Of a stretch of 64,000 nucleotides of DNA, positions 27,058-36,296 are shown in pieces. The DNA is from Saprospiraceae bacterium (lineage in GTDB: Bacteria > Bacteroidota > Bacteroidia > Chitinophagales > Saprospiraceae): NCBI GenBank assembly GCA_016722295.1, contig JADKGL010000037.1, positions 1-64,000 on the forward strand, read 5' to 3'. A program made the position numbers and the translations under genes. The notes under the pieces were generated by a model, which was given only the letters and a program-made list of their open reading frames with translations, was not told the DNA's origin and ran no database searches. Numbering within the stretch: position 1 is the stretch's first letter; each line of letters starts with the position of its first letter.

Positions 27058-29100
27058 TTATATTTTATTTTGAAGAATTCCGATTAAAAAAGCATAATTC
27101 ATCGCAATTTCTTTATATACTTTGAATCTGCCAGAATCTCCGCTATGTCCTGTATCCATGTTGCAATGCATTAATAATCTGTTTTGGTCTGTTTTTAACT
27201 CTCTTAGTTTGGCTACCCATTTAGCTGGCTCCCAATACTGCACTTGAGAATCATGTAATCCTGTAGTCACTAACATATTGGGATACATTTGTGAACTAAC
27301 ATGGTCTAAAGGTGAATATTTTAGCATTGCCTCAAAATATTGTGGATCATTTGGATTGCCCCATTCATCATACTCACCAGTCGTCAAAGGAATGCTTTCA
27401 TCAAGCATGGTGGTGACAACATCGACAAAAGGAACAGCAGCGATTACAGCTTTCCATAGTTCAGGTCGTTGATTTACTACTGCGCCCATTAATAAACCAC
27501 CTGCACTTCCTCCCATTGCACAGAGTAAATTTGGATTTGAATATTTGATTTGAATGAGATGCTCTGCACAACATATAAAATCTGAAAAAGTATTTTGCTT
27601 TTTTAATAATTTTCCATCTTCATACCATTGTCTGCCCATTTCTTCACCACCTCTTATATGTGCTATAGCATAAATAAATCCTCGATCTAATAATGATTTT
27701 CGCGCTAAACTAAATGATGGATCAATGCTAATTCCGTATGATCCATAACCATAAAGTAGTAATGCTTGTGGAGTATTGTCGGCGCGCAAATCGGTTTTGT
27801 AAATCAAAGATATTGGAATTTTTACATCATCGATTGTAGTTGCAAATATCCTTTGAGTAGTATATTCATCTGGATTGTGACCTCCTACGATTTCAGTTAT
27901 TTTTTTAATTTCTAGAACCTTTGTAGAAATAGTATAATCTAATACACAGTTTTGTGTTTTTAAGGAACTAAAGTGTAGGCGAAGTTGACTGCACTCATGT
28001 TCTGGATTTATGCCTAGACTAACTTGATAAACAGCTTCATTTTGGAAGTTGATATAATGTGATGTATGATCATCATTTAATAATTTTATTTTAGTCAGTC
28101 CTTCTACTCGTTCAGTAATGACAATAAATTTCGAAAAGCAATCAAAATCCTCAATAAAAATATGCTCCTCATAAGGGATTAAAGATACCCAAGCAGAAGA
28201 ATCCGTTTTGTCGTTTGAGCATTGCATCAATCGAAAATTCTTTGCATCTTTATTTGTTCTAATGATCCATTTTTTGCCATTGTGATCAATATCATACTCA
28301 ATGCCTCTTTCTCGTTTAGCAAAAAGAATGAAATCACTTGAATCTAAATTTGCATCTATGTAACGATGTTCAGAAGTTAAAGTCGATGTAGATGAAATTA
28401 TAATATATTCTTTTGATCGAGATTTTGATACATGAACATAGAATGTTTCATCTTTTTCATGATAAACTTCTTGTTCTTCCTCCATGCCAAGAATGTGTTT
28501 CATGATCTTATATTCGCGAAGACTTTTATTTTTTATTGTATAAAAAATTGTGCGATTATCATTAGCCCAAACAGCATTTCCATCTGTGTTTTTTATTTCG
28601 TCTTCATAAAATGTTTTTGTTTCCAGATTGTAAAAACGAAGTTTGAATTGTCTTCTACCAGTAGTGTCTTCACCAAAACAAAGGATTTTATTGTTGGGAC
28701 TTATTTTAACAACACTTATTTGATAATACTTATGTTCTTTAGCTAGTTCATTTACATTGAGTAATAGCTCTGATTCTGCTTCTAAACTTATTTTTTTTCG
28801 TTCATATATTGGATGTTCCATTCCTTCTTCATATCGAATAATATACCAATAGCCATTGGAGAAATAAGGAACATTTTGATCTTGTGCCTTGATGCGTGAA
28901 GTTATTTCATTGTAAAGTTCTTGTTGTAAAGATTCTAATGGTGCAAGAATGCTTTTTGTATATGCATTTTCATCTTCAAGATATTGAATCACTTCTGGAT
29001 TCTCTCTATCATTCAACCAGTAATAGTTATCCTGTCGAATGATGCCATGATTCTCAAATTGTTTTGCAATTTTTTTTGCTATAGGTGGATTTATAATCAT
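27058..29100 (-). CDS. ptrB: S9A prolyl-oligopeptidase family, oligopeptidase B
   Basis: A 680-residue cytosolic serine peptidase. The N-terminal ENHGIIRQDNYYWLNDRENPEV is typical of oligopeptidase B, followed by a seven-bladed propeller region (about 75-400). The C-terminal alpha/beta hydrolase has the nucleophile motif MGGSAGGLLMG, and the His near MDTGHSGDSGRF. The segment LLYGYGSYGISIDPSF precedes the oxyanion site. It cleaves peptides after basic residues in known members. Complete length; no signal peptide. Confidence 0.92.
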   Translation of the reverse strand: MIINPPIAKKIAKQFENHGIIRQDNYYWLNDRENPEVIQYLEDENAYTKSILAPLESLQQELYNEITSRIKAQDQNVPYFSNGYWYIIRYEEGMEHPIYERKKISLEAESELLLNVNELAKEHKYYQISVVKISPNNKILCFGEDTTGRRQFKLRFYNLETKTFYEDEIKNTDGNAVWANDNRTIFYTIKNKSLREYKIMKHILGMEEEQEVYHEKDETFYVHVSKSRSKEYIIISSTSTLTSEHRYIDANLDSSDFILFAKRERGIEYDIDHNGKKWIIRTNKDAKNFRLMQCSNDKTDSSAWVSLIPYEEHIFIEDFDCFSKFIVITERVEGLTKIKLLNDDHTSHYINFQNEAVYQVSLGINPEHECSQLRLHFSSLKTQNCVLDYTISTKVLEIKKITEIVGGHNPDEYTTQRIFATTIDDVKIPISLIYKTDLRADNTPQALLLYGYGSYGISIDPSFSLARKSLLDRGFIYAIAHIRGGEEMGRQWYEDGKLLKKQNTFSDFICCAEHLIQIKYSNPNLLCAMGGSAGGLLMGAVVNQRPELWKAVIAAVPFVDVVTTMLDESIPLTTGEYDEWGNPNDPQYFEAMLKYSPLDHVSSQMYPNMLVTTGLHDSQVQYWEPAKWVAKLRELKTDQNRLLMHCNMDTGHSGDSGRFKVYKEIAMNYAFLIGILQNKI

Positions 29101-29145
29101 TGATAATTTTCTAGTTATTTATATAATACAGTCTTCGATTTCCGT

Positions 29146-29446
29146 GTTCACTTTCATTTTCCACTTCCCACTTACATTGATTTAATATTATGCAAAATGA
29201 TTAACCACAGAGTTATACGGACTAGTTTCACAGAACTACATAGAGTTTTTACATTTCACTTTCCACTTTCCACTTTCCACTTTTCACTTTCCACTCTCCA
29301 CTCTTCACTTTTCACTTTTCACTTTCCACCTTTCACTCTCCACTTTCCACACTCCACACTCCACTTTTCACTCTCCACACTCCACTTTTCACTTTCCACT
29401 ATTATCTATTCACTATTACCTATTCACTATTATCTATCCACTACCT
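29146..29446. repeat. Degenerate 7-bp tandem repeat with a 14-bp derivative
   Basis: From 29254 the plus strand reads as about 22 copies of a 7-base unit, CAC followed by four bases (TTTC, TTTT, TCTC or ACTC). It then has three copies of a 14-base unit, CACTATTAYCTATY, and ends at the stop codon of the ABC ATPase gene. A short outlier array is at 29146-29173. Between them (29201-29245) is AACCACAGAGTTATACGG followed by TTTCACAGAAC, which looks like a dispersed repeat seen in many genomes. The 131-codon plus ORF across it is a by-product of the repeat. Confidence 0.85.
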
Positions 29447-30244
29447 CAACTCTGACACTTTCATCATTCGATCTTCTACTTCTTGTACTAAAGAGAGGAA
29501 CTTTGCTTCGCGCTTTGTATTCCTATCTCTTTGCAATGGTAGGTCTACAGCAATATGATCAGCAATACATGATGGCGCAGCTTTCATGATATAAATATCA
29601 TCGGCAAGAAATACTGCTTCTGAGATATCATGTGTAACAAAAATTATTGTAGAGTTAAATTTATGCCAAATATTTTCTAGCATTTCTTGCATCTGCAATC
29701 TTGTTTTAATATCTAATGCGCCAAAGGGCTCATCCATTAATAGGATTTCTGGATTGGAAAGTAAACTTCTTCCAATTGCAACGCGTTGCAATTGACCACC
29801 AGACAGAGTGGGGTATTGTGCATATTTTTTCTCATGACCAGATAAGCCAACCAATTCAATCATCTCCAAGGCTTTAACTTCTCTTTCTTTTTTTTCCATG
29901 CCTTTGTACTCAAGACCCATAGCTACATTTTCGAGTACGGTCATCCAAGGTAAAGACGAATATTGTTGAAAGATCATTCCGACTCTGTCTTTTTCAACCC
30001 TAGCGCGATCATGAATTTTGATTTCTCCAGAAGTTGGTTGTTGAAGTCCAGCAATATATCGCAGAATAGTTGATTTTCCACAGCCTGACATACCAAGAAT
30101 TACTACAAATTGACCTTGTGCGGGTTTATCTTCTATGATCAAATTGAAATCTTTTAAAATAAAAGATTTTCCTCCATCGTAGGACTGTGATATATTTTTT
30201 AATTCAATAATATTATTGAGATGAGTATCTTCAAATTTAATCAT
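29441..30244 (-). CDS. ABC transporter ATPase, SsuB/TauB type
   Basis: The nucleotide-binding subunit of a nitrate/sulfonate/taurine-class ABC system. Walker A GMSGCGKST, Q-loop IFQQYSSLPWMTV, signature LSGGQLQR, Walker B ILLMDEPFGALD and switch His in FVTHD are all present. The PWMTVLENVAMGLE segment is typical of SsuB/TauB. It overlaps the permease gene by four bases (ATGA), so the two are translationally coupled. The gene is last in a leftward five-gene unit whose other members suggest an envelope role rather than simple uptake. Confidence 0.9.
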   Translation of the reverse strand: MIKFEDTHLNNIIELKNISQSYDGGKSFILKDFNLIIEDKPAQGQFVVILGMSGCGKSTILRYIAGLQQPTSGEIKIHDRARVEKDRVGMIFQQYSSLPWMTVLENVAMGLEYKGMEKKEREVKALEMIELVGLSGHEKKYAQYPTLSGGQLQRVAIGRSLLSNPEILLMDEPFGALDIKTRLQMQEMLENIWHKFNSTIIFVTHDISEAVFLADDIYIMKAAPSCIADHIAVDLPLQRDRNTKREAKFLSLVQEVEDRMMKVSELR

Positions 30245-31347
30245 TTTGTGGCTGGTTTAGAAAGTACAAAAGTTGCATACAATAAGGCTAAAATCCCTGC
30301 GGCAAATAATAACCATCCAAGCGTACAGAGAAAACTAATTTTTAAGAAATATGAACATAGTATTCCACTTATTATTGATAGAATTAATGCTACTACTCCG
30401 ATTTTGCCTTCAGCCAAACCAGATTCTTTTGTTTTATAATATTTGTGCGGATTCAACATGCGATCCACAAGCCCAAACAATTTATCTTGTAATAAGCCAA
30501 TAATAACGATTATTATCAAAAGTGCAAATACTTTGTCTATCTGTCCTTGTCTTGATTTTGTATAGATCAATGAACCAATTCCAGCTTCTTTGTTAAGTAA
30601 TTCAGCAATAATAATATAAGTCCATGATATCGCAGTTAAGACTCGGATGTCATCAATGAGTTTTGTTAATATACCTGGAAAAAAAACATTTTTTATCAAT
30701 TGCCATTTACTAGCGCCCATTGTATAAGCAGTTTGAGGATATACTTCTTCAAGTTCTTGAATTCTTTGGACGACTACAGGGATTAGATACACAATAATTC
30801 CTACAGCTAAAAAAGCAATTTTCATCGGATCTCCCAATCCAAACCAAATGATAAATAATCCAGTTAATGCCGATAGTGGAAGATAACGTAATGAGTCAAT
30901 TTGTTTGCTGAATAACGAGTTGAAAATTGGGAACAAACCGATGATTAAACCAATAGGAATTGCTAATAATATCGCCCAAAAATAACCTTGAACATTTAAC
31001 CAAATAGAATGCAAGGTATTAGAAACAAGTTTGTCTTTTTGAAATAATTCACTGAAAGAGAGTAATACTTTATCAGGTCTAGGCAATAATGGATAAACCT
31101 TTTCATAGCTTGTCGCATTCGCCAAAACTAGAGAATCAGCTCTCAGAATTGAATCTCTATTTACATTAATATCTGAATTGATTGATGAAGGTAACTCAGA
31201 GTTGTAGTTTGCAATCACCGGTCTTTGTGTAGAAAAAATTTCAGCCAGTATCCACCAAATAGCAATTGTAATAAAAAATCCTATAATAGGAAAAAGTAAA
31301 GATGACTTACTATCTAATTTCCCTCGAAGGGTAAACCATTGATTCAT
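30241..31347 (-). CDS. ABC transporter permease, SsuC/TauC type, with extra segments
   Basis: A 368-residue membrane permease. The BPD_transp_1 core spans about residues 110-300, with the EAA-type coupling motif around YTMGASKWQLIKNVFFPGI. Compared with SsuC (about 260 residues) it has two additions: a periplasmic insert of about 60 residues after the first helix (ANYNSELPSSINSDINVNRD and on) and two additional C-terminal helices (about 320-365). Substrate unknown. These additions are probably tied to the unusual partner proteins in this operon. Confidence 0.85.
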   Translation of the reverse strand: MNQWFTLRGKLDSKSSLLFPIIGFFITIAIWWILAEIFSTQRPVIANYNSELPSSINSDINVNRDSILRADSLVLANATSYEKVYPLLPRPDKVLLSFSELFQKDKLVSNTLHSIWLNVQGYFWAILLAIPIGLIIGLFPIFNSLFSKQIDSLRYLPLSALTGLFIIWFGLGDPMKIAFLAVGIIVYLIPVVVQRIQELEEVYPQTAYTMGASKWQLIKNVFFPGILTKLIDDIRVLTAISWTYIIIAELLNKEAGIGSLIYTKSRQGQIDKVFALLIIIVIIGLLQDKLFGLVDRMLNPHKYYKTKESGLAEGKIGVVALILSIISGILCSYFLKISFLCTLGWLLFAAGILALLYATFVLSKPATK

Positions 31348-31359
31348 TTTGGTAAAATA

Positions 31360-32952
31360 TTATTCTCCTATTAATTCAAAATCAGTTCGTCTGTTCTTTC
31401 CTTTACCTTCATCTGTTGTATTCGTTGCAACTGGTTTGTCAGGGCCATTTCCGATTACAGTAAATCTATTTCTAGCCATCTTATGTGTAGTTATTAGGTA
31501 ATCAGCCACCGATTGCGCTCTTTTTTTAGATAAGGTAATATTATAATCTCTAGCACCTGCATCGTCTGTGTTACCTTCTATACGAATCCTTGAATTTCCA
31601 AATGCTTTTGCAATTTCTACAAATTCCTTATCAATGATATATTTCGAATTTTCATCTAGTAGGAATTCGCCTGATCGGAAATTTATGGAAACACGCTTGG
31701 TAGCAATAGCCTCTTTTGATTTTCCTTCGGCTTCACTAACTTTTGTAAATGATTTTTGGGCTTCAGATTGATGTTCTGTTCCAGTAAGTGAAGTTGCTTT
31801 TTGTGCCTCGGGATATGAGATTGTTCTCCAATTTGGAATCTTTCCCTCAGCATATCCAATTGCTTTATAAGCTGTAGTCATTTTTGAATAGAGCTGTTCT
31901 GCAGTCACTCCTTTGTAATTTGGATTCATTCCAAAGAAATCTACATTATCACCATGTGTACAAAGTCGAACGTTGTTAATTGCGGCATATGCATCATCTT
32001 CAGAGAATCCAGTGAAATTCGCTGCAAGAATTTGTGCTGCTTTTCTTTTATTGGCATCACTGCTATTAATTTCAGCTGCACCTTTCATCCAACCTTCATA
32101 TAATTTCTGTAATCGATCTCTGTTTTTTTCAGCCCAAGATCGTTTTGCAATAAAAGCATCTGCGATAATGTTTGATGCAGATTTAGTGCTTTCAAGAATT
32201 CGCGCTCCTGCTACAGCTTTTATACAAGCTTGATCATCGGGACTCCACACAACTGCAGCATCCACTTGTTGTGATTTGAATACTTGTGCTGCATCTATGG
32301 CTGAAGCTTGTTTTATAATCTCTACATCCCCAGATTTTAATCCACCTGCTTCTAACATCCATAATAAAAATGAATGAGAAGGAGACATCTCTGCTACTGC
32401 AATTTTTTTGCCTCGCAAGTCTGATACTGAATTTATTCCTCTTCGCGCGACGATTGCATCGCCACCTCTTGACCAATCTGATTGAAATACAACGACTGGA
32501 TCATAATTTGCAAGGCCACCTATTTCAGTTGACAATGCGTCTATAGTACACCATAATAAATTTACTTCATCATTTTTCCAAGCTTCACGAGAGACTGGAA
32601 CATCATCCAATATTTTGAATTCTACTGGAAATCCATATTCTTTATAAAATCTAGATTCTTTATTTGCTTTAAATCCTTCATTGAAGTATTCTCCTCCTGC
32701 ATAGCCACCCCAAGTAACTACGCCAACTTTTACTGCATCTCTAGATAATTCTGAATCACCTTTTGAGTTGCTAGAAGTTCCTGAACTTGTAGTAGTTTGA
32801 CCATTTGAAGATGATGTTGCCTCAGTGCCTTGTTTTTTAAGACTTTGCCCTGTTTCTGTATTATTTAGAAAATATCTCCCCGCAAAAAACAATACTCCTA
32901 ATATGAGTAATGTAATTAGAAATTTTGAAAAAGCTGTTAATCTTGAAGCCAT
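31360..32952 (-). CDS. Membrane-anchored substrate-binding protein fused to OmpA domain
   Basis: A 530-residue fusion. A single helix (8-29, FSKFLITLLILGVLFFAGRY) anchors it. A Ser/Thr/Gly-rich linker follows to about 70. A type II periplasmic-binding domain (about 75-390) resembles NMT1/SsuA proteins (KVGVVTWGGYAGGEYFNEGF; VSDLRGKKIAVAEMSPSHSF). Residues 420-530 are an OmpA-like peptidoglycan-binding domain, with INFRSGEFLLDENSKYI and IEGNTDDAGARDYNITLSKKRA, ending DEGKGKNRRTDFEL. This should fix the solute-binding part to the cell wall. The combination is annotated in databases as substrate-binding/OmpA, but its role is unknown. Confidence 0.88.
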   Translation of the reverse strand: MASRLTAFSKFLITLLILGVLFFAGRYFLNNTETGQSLKKQGTEATSSSNGQTTTSSGTSSNSKGDSELSRDAVKVGVVTWGGYAGGEYFNEGFKANKESRFYKEYGFPVEFKILDDVPVSREAWKNDEVNLLWCTIDALSTEIGGLANYDPVVVFQSDWSRGGDAIVARRGINSVSDLRGKKIAVAEMSPSHSFLLWMLEAGGLKSGDVEIIKQASAIDAAQVFKSQQVDAAVVWSPDDQACIKAVAGARILESTKSASNIIADAFIAKRSWAEKNRDRLQKLYEGWMKGAAEINSSDANKRKAAQILAANFTGFSEDDAYAAINNVRLCTHGDNVDFFGMNPNYKGVTAEQLYSKMTTAYKAIGYAEGKIPNWRTISYPEAQKATSLTGTEHQSEAQKSFTKVSEAEGKSKEAIATKRVSINFRSGEFLLDENSKYIIDKEFVEIAKAFGNSRIRIEGNTDDAGARDYNITLSKKRAQSVADYLITTHKMARNRFTVIGNGPDKPVATNTTDEGKGKNRRTDFELIGE

Positions 32953-32961
32953 AATATAGTT

Positions 32962-33981
32962 TTATTTTTCATTAAAAAAATCGTCATAAGGATTGTTTGT
33001 TTCGACTGTCTCTCGTTCTGGACGAGCACTATCCAATATAAGTGGTTTGTCTCCTGCCACCAAAATATCTTTTTCTTTGCCTAGTATTCTGCTAACGCCT
33101 TGGTTCTCCCATTTTTCAAGCATTTTAATTCCCTCCTCTTCAAAAACACCATTCTGAAGATCAACTGAGGACATGAAATTTTCTGATAACTCCATGAATT
33201 GTTCCATCTCACCAACTTTAAGGCTGATATCATCTGCCATATATTCCAAAGCTTCATCAAACACAGCTCTTTGGTCTTTATCTCCTTTGATTACACTCAT
33301 TGCAGAGCGCATTGCGGAATGACTTGCATGTATCGCAGTTCTCTCTTGTTCTTTTAATTTTACCTGGTCTGTAATGTCTTCAGCCATTACTTCGGACGAT
33401 TCATACATTCGATTTAGTACTTTGTACAAGATCTCCATTTTCCTATAAAGGTCAGTAAGCTTGATATTTGATTCTTTCAACCGACCTGCTTGTCTGGATT
33501 TAAGAACCATGATTGATTCTTGGTTAGTATCTTTTGCAGATTGTACTTGACCTAGCGAAGTTTCAATTTGCTTATTATTATTGTGAATTTGCTCTCTCAA
33601 TTGGTGCATTTGAGATCTCAGCTTGGTAATCTGCTTATTCATTTTACCAAGATTATCTTTTAGATCCTCAACGTAGGATTTTAATATTCCTATAGGATCA
33701 ATTTTTACAAACAAACCTGTGATCCAACGCATAGCGGATTTATACATATACCAGCTTAGGTTTCTAGCTTTTGGATCAAGTACGACATAGATTAAAGCAC
33801 CTAAAGCAACAAGCATGGCCGCTAAATACAATGTATTTGATGCTAAAGCGATGATTGAGCCTAAAAACGTGTAAAGCAAAAAAGCTCCACCTCCAATGAG
33901 CCCAGCTAAAACTATGCTACCTGTGACACCTTCAGGCCTTTTCCAGAATGATTTTTGTTTGTATTCCATTTCAGACGTCAA
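32962..33981 (-). CDS. Two-TM coiled-coil protein of the ABC-OmpA operon
   Basis: A 339-residue protein of unknown family. Two hydrophobic helices lie at about 20-44 and 49-67 (GSIVLAGLIGGGAFLLYTFL; TLYLAAMLVALGALIYVVL). A long heptad-rich region follows (about 100-170 and 185-225: NLGKMNKQITKLRSQMHQLR), then helical segments and a disordered acidic tail ending NPYDDFFNEK. No catalytic motif is seen. Both ends of the coiled coil probably face the cytosol. It lies 9 bases upstream of the OmpA-fusion gene, so it is almost surely co-expressed. It looks structural, perhaps a scaffold or membrane-shaping partner. Confidence 0.75.
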   Translation of the reverse strand: MTSEMEYKQKSFWKRPEGVTGSIVLAGLIGGGAFLLYTFLGSIIALASNTLYLAAMLVALGALIYVVLDPKARNLSWYMYKSAMRWITGLFVKIDPIGILKSYVEDLKDNLGKMNKQITKLRSQMHQLREQIHNNNKQIETSLGQVQSAKDTNQESIMVLKSRQAGRLKESNIKLTDLYRKMEILYKVLNRMYESSEVMAEDITDQVKLKEQERTAIHASHSAMRSAMSVIKGDKDQRAVFDEALEYMADDISLKVGEMEQFMELSENFMSSVDLQNGVFEEEGIKMLEKWENQGVSRILGKEKDILVAGDKPLILDSARPERETVETNNPYDDFFNEK

Positions 33982-33991
33982 TATTACACCA

Positions 33992-34660
33992 TTATTTTAA
34001 ATACGTATCCATTTTTTGGATATCTGACTTGATTTGATCGATGACTGTCGTATAACTCGCTTTGAAATTTGCGATATTTGAATCTACTTTTTCTTTCGCA
34101 CTTTCTATTTCACTTTTCAAACTAACTAAACGCTTTTCAGATACTTCGAGTTCCTTTTTTAAATTTTCTATTTGTTCTCGCTTTGATTGGATAGAATTTT
34201 GGATCGATTTTGCCTCATTTTCTTTATTGGAAACTTGATTGGCTAGAAACTGATTTGCAGATTGATTAAAATTTGTTTCTTCAACTTGTAAAAGAGATAA
34301 ATATTTTTTGGCAGATTCAGTCAAACTTGAAGGTTGAACATTCATGGCTTGTGCGGCTGCAAAAGCTGTTTTAAATTGATTTTCTTCATCCATCTTTTGA
34401 AGCTTGGCTACCGATTGAACCGCTTTTTTGTATTCTAGATAATCAAATCCAGGCTGGTTATTCTTTTCTAAAACTTGATGTAGTATTTCAATAAATTTAT
34501 CTGATGCCTGCCCCGGTGAGATCACCCGGATTGGTTCGGATGGTGCTGTAGTCGAAACAGTTGTATTTGAGTTGTTGGTTGTGTTTTGTTCTACGGAAGC
34601 TGTGTTTTTAGCATCTTCACTAACTACGAAAATAGATTTAAGCTTATCAAAAATTGGCAT
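33992..34660 (-). CDS. Soluble coiled-coil protein of the ABC-OmpA operon
   Basis: A 222-residue hydrophilic protein, first of the five-gene unit. After a short N-terminus (MPIFDKLKSIF) and a Thr/Asn-rich linker (about 20-45), residues 50-130 form a helical domain (QASDKFIEILHQVLEKNNQP). Residues 145-205 form a strong coiled coil (IQSKREQIENLKKELEVSE) that ends in a short helix. No signal peptide or TM helix is seen, so it is probably cytosolic. I prefer ATG 34660; an upstream ATG at 34681 is possible. The general layout recalls PspA- or TelA-like helical proteins, but I cannot assign a family. Confidence 0.7.
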   Translation of the reverse strand: MPIFDKLKSIFVVSEDAKNTASVEQNTTNNSNTTVSTTAPSEPIRVISPGQASDKFIEILHQVLEKNNQPGFDYLEYKKAVQSVAKLQKMDEENQFKTAFAAAQAMNVQPSSLTESAKKYLSLLQVEETNFNQSANQFLANQVSNKENEAKSIQNSIQSKREQIENLKKELEVSEKRLVSLKSEIESAKEKVDSNIANFKASYTTVIDQIKSDIQKMDTYLK

Positions 34661-34760
34661 AAGTATTTGAATAAAATACAAAAATCGGAAAATTCATTGA
34701 AATAGAATAAAAAATATACATATTAAATTATAAAATCCGACATAAATTCTCAATCAAGCT

Positions 34761-36284
34761 TTATTTTAGCTGAAATACTTCGTATCTGTCATTTTTTATT
34801 ACTGGGGACTTTATCGAATGTAAGGAATTTGAAGCTTTTGTCTGTTTTTCTACGATAATGTAATCTATGGATTTGGATTGCAAATTTGCTATATGTTCCG
34901 CCCATAATCTATTGTTGAAATTCTCTTTCGATTTTTGTATTAAATTGTCCCCTTGAATTCTATTATTATAGTTAATTTGATAAAAATTTTGGATGCGATC
35001 ATACCAAGGAAATAAGTAATTGGGATCTTGCAAAATTGCTTTAAAGTCAATGTAGCTACTTCGTTCAGATAAGAATTTGAAGGAGGTAAAATCTGGTGGT
35101 ACCAGGAATATAGTATTAGGTTCAGTTTTTGTTTTGATCAATTCACTTAGCGTAATTTCTGAAGTAGATTCGTTAATAAAATTTACATTCTTTTTGATGG
35201 AAAAAACCAAGCTAAAGATGCATATTAGAATAGGCAGTAAATGCCGATGTTTCATCAATGGAAAATAATTTAATCGCTTTGTATTTGTAAGAAATGCGAT
35301 CAAACCAAAGAATGCAAAAAACTCAATATATATGCTTGATTTAAGCCAGAATAAATTAAAAACAGAATAGAAATGAAATACACTAGTTAATAGTACATAT
35401 AGAATTAAAATTGTAAATTGCACTAGAGTAAAATAGTAAAATATTGAATTGCTTTTATAATAAAAAAACAAACTAAACAGAACAAAAAATAAGTATATGA
35501 TTATGTTCAATAGGGAAGAATATTCGACTATGAGATGATGACCATTTCTGAATTCTTGTATTTCGAATAAGTATTGAGATAAACTAGGATTAGAATTTGA
35601 AAAATAATAAAGTGCTAACAAGTAAAGCAATGAAATAAATCCAAAAATGAAATACGATTTTGCAAAGGAACGAAAGGTGGACGATTTGAATTGAAAGAGA
35701 ATCAATGAAAGTATTCCTAAAAGTAACCAAAGTTGAAAACCTACGGCAGCTTGAAGGAAGGTTGCAATCGATAAAAATAGGAATGAATAAAGGAATTTTT
35801 CCTTTGTATAATAGAGCAAAGCATAGAGCACGAATGTTTTGGCAACCAGTGATGGTAATAGGCTGTTGTAATAAATTTCATTGCCACCTAGACTGATCCT
35901 TGAGCTAATTACAAAATAGAGAAACACTGCCCAATAACAATAAAATTTATTTTCAATAATTAGGCAACAAAGTTTAAAGGTAGCATGAATTAAAAATAAA
36001 CTAATTAACAAATGTAGCAGTAGTCGAACTATTACATATTCAGCATGTAGAAAGTGTAGAAGGTATATAAATACTGACCTTTCAAAAAGTGGCTTACTCC
36101 ATGCAGATTGAATATAAAAGTCATTTACATAAAGTTCAGGATGACCGATTTTTTTAAGAAAGGGGAGAATTTCAATTAGATCATTTCCAAATAAATAAAT
36201 TCCTTGAGAACAAATCAAAAAAGTATAAATGAGTAAATAAAAACTTACTCTTTCAACATTTTGTTCGAAATATTTTTTTAGCAA
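34761..36284 (-). CDS. Polytopic membrane protein, DUF6798-like, GT-C fold
   Basis: A 507-residue protein with about ten to eleven helices in the first 370 residues and a C-terminal soluble part (about 375-507). In the latter, IFLVPPDFTSFKFLSERSSY then DFKAILQD and FPWYDRI are typical of DUF6798 proteins, which have a GT-C glycosyltransferase-like layout. An acidic loop after the first helix (GNDLIEILPFLKKI) could hold the catalytic Asp/Glu of such enzymes. Activity is unproven. The gene lies 80 bases from the ABC-OmpA unit and 12 bases from sppA. Confidence 0.65.
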   Translation of the reverse strand: MLKKYFEQNVERVSFYLLIYTFLICSQGIYLFGNDLIEILPFLKKIGHPELYVNDFYIQSAWSKPLFERSVFIYLLHFLHAEYVIVRLLLHLLISLFLIHATFKLCCLIIENKFYCYWAVFLYFVISSRISLGGNEIYYNSLLPSLVAKTFVLYALLYYTKEKFLYSFLFLSIATFLQAAVGFQLWLLLGILSLILFQFKSSTFRSFAKSYFIFGFISLLYLLALYYFSNSNPSLSQYLFEIQEFRNGHHLIVEYSSLLNIIIYLFFVLFSLFFYYKSNSIFYYFTLVQFTILILYVLLTSVFHFYSVFNLFWLKSSIYIEFFAFFGLIAFLTNTKRLNYFPLMKHRHLLPILICIFSLVFSIKKNVNFINESTSEITLSELIKTKTEPNTIFLVPPDFTSFKFLSERSSYIDFKAILQDPNYLFPWYDRIQNFYQINYNNRIQGDNLIQKSKENFNNRLWAEHIANLQSKSIDYIIVEKQTKASNSLHSIKSPVIKNDRYEVFQLK

Positions 36285-36296
36285 TCAAGGTAAAAT

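Noticed and set aside
29197..29589. 131-codon plus-strand ORF rich in Phe, His, Leu and Ser-Thr
   Set aside because: It is only the translation of the 7-bp repeat (21 bases give a seven-residue period) and then runs antisense into the ABC ATPase gene.
29441..31347. A plain taurine/sulfonate importer call (tauBC/ssuBC gene names)
   Set aside because: The extra permease segments, the OmpA-fused binding protein and the coiled-coil partners do not fit a standard importer, so no gene symbol was given.
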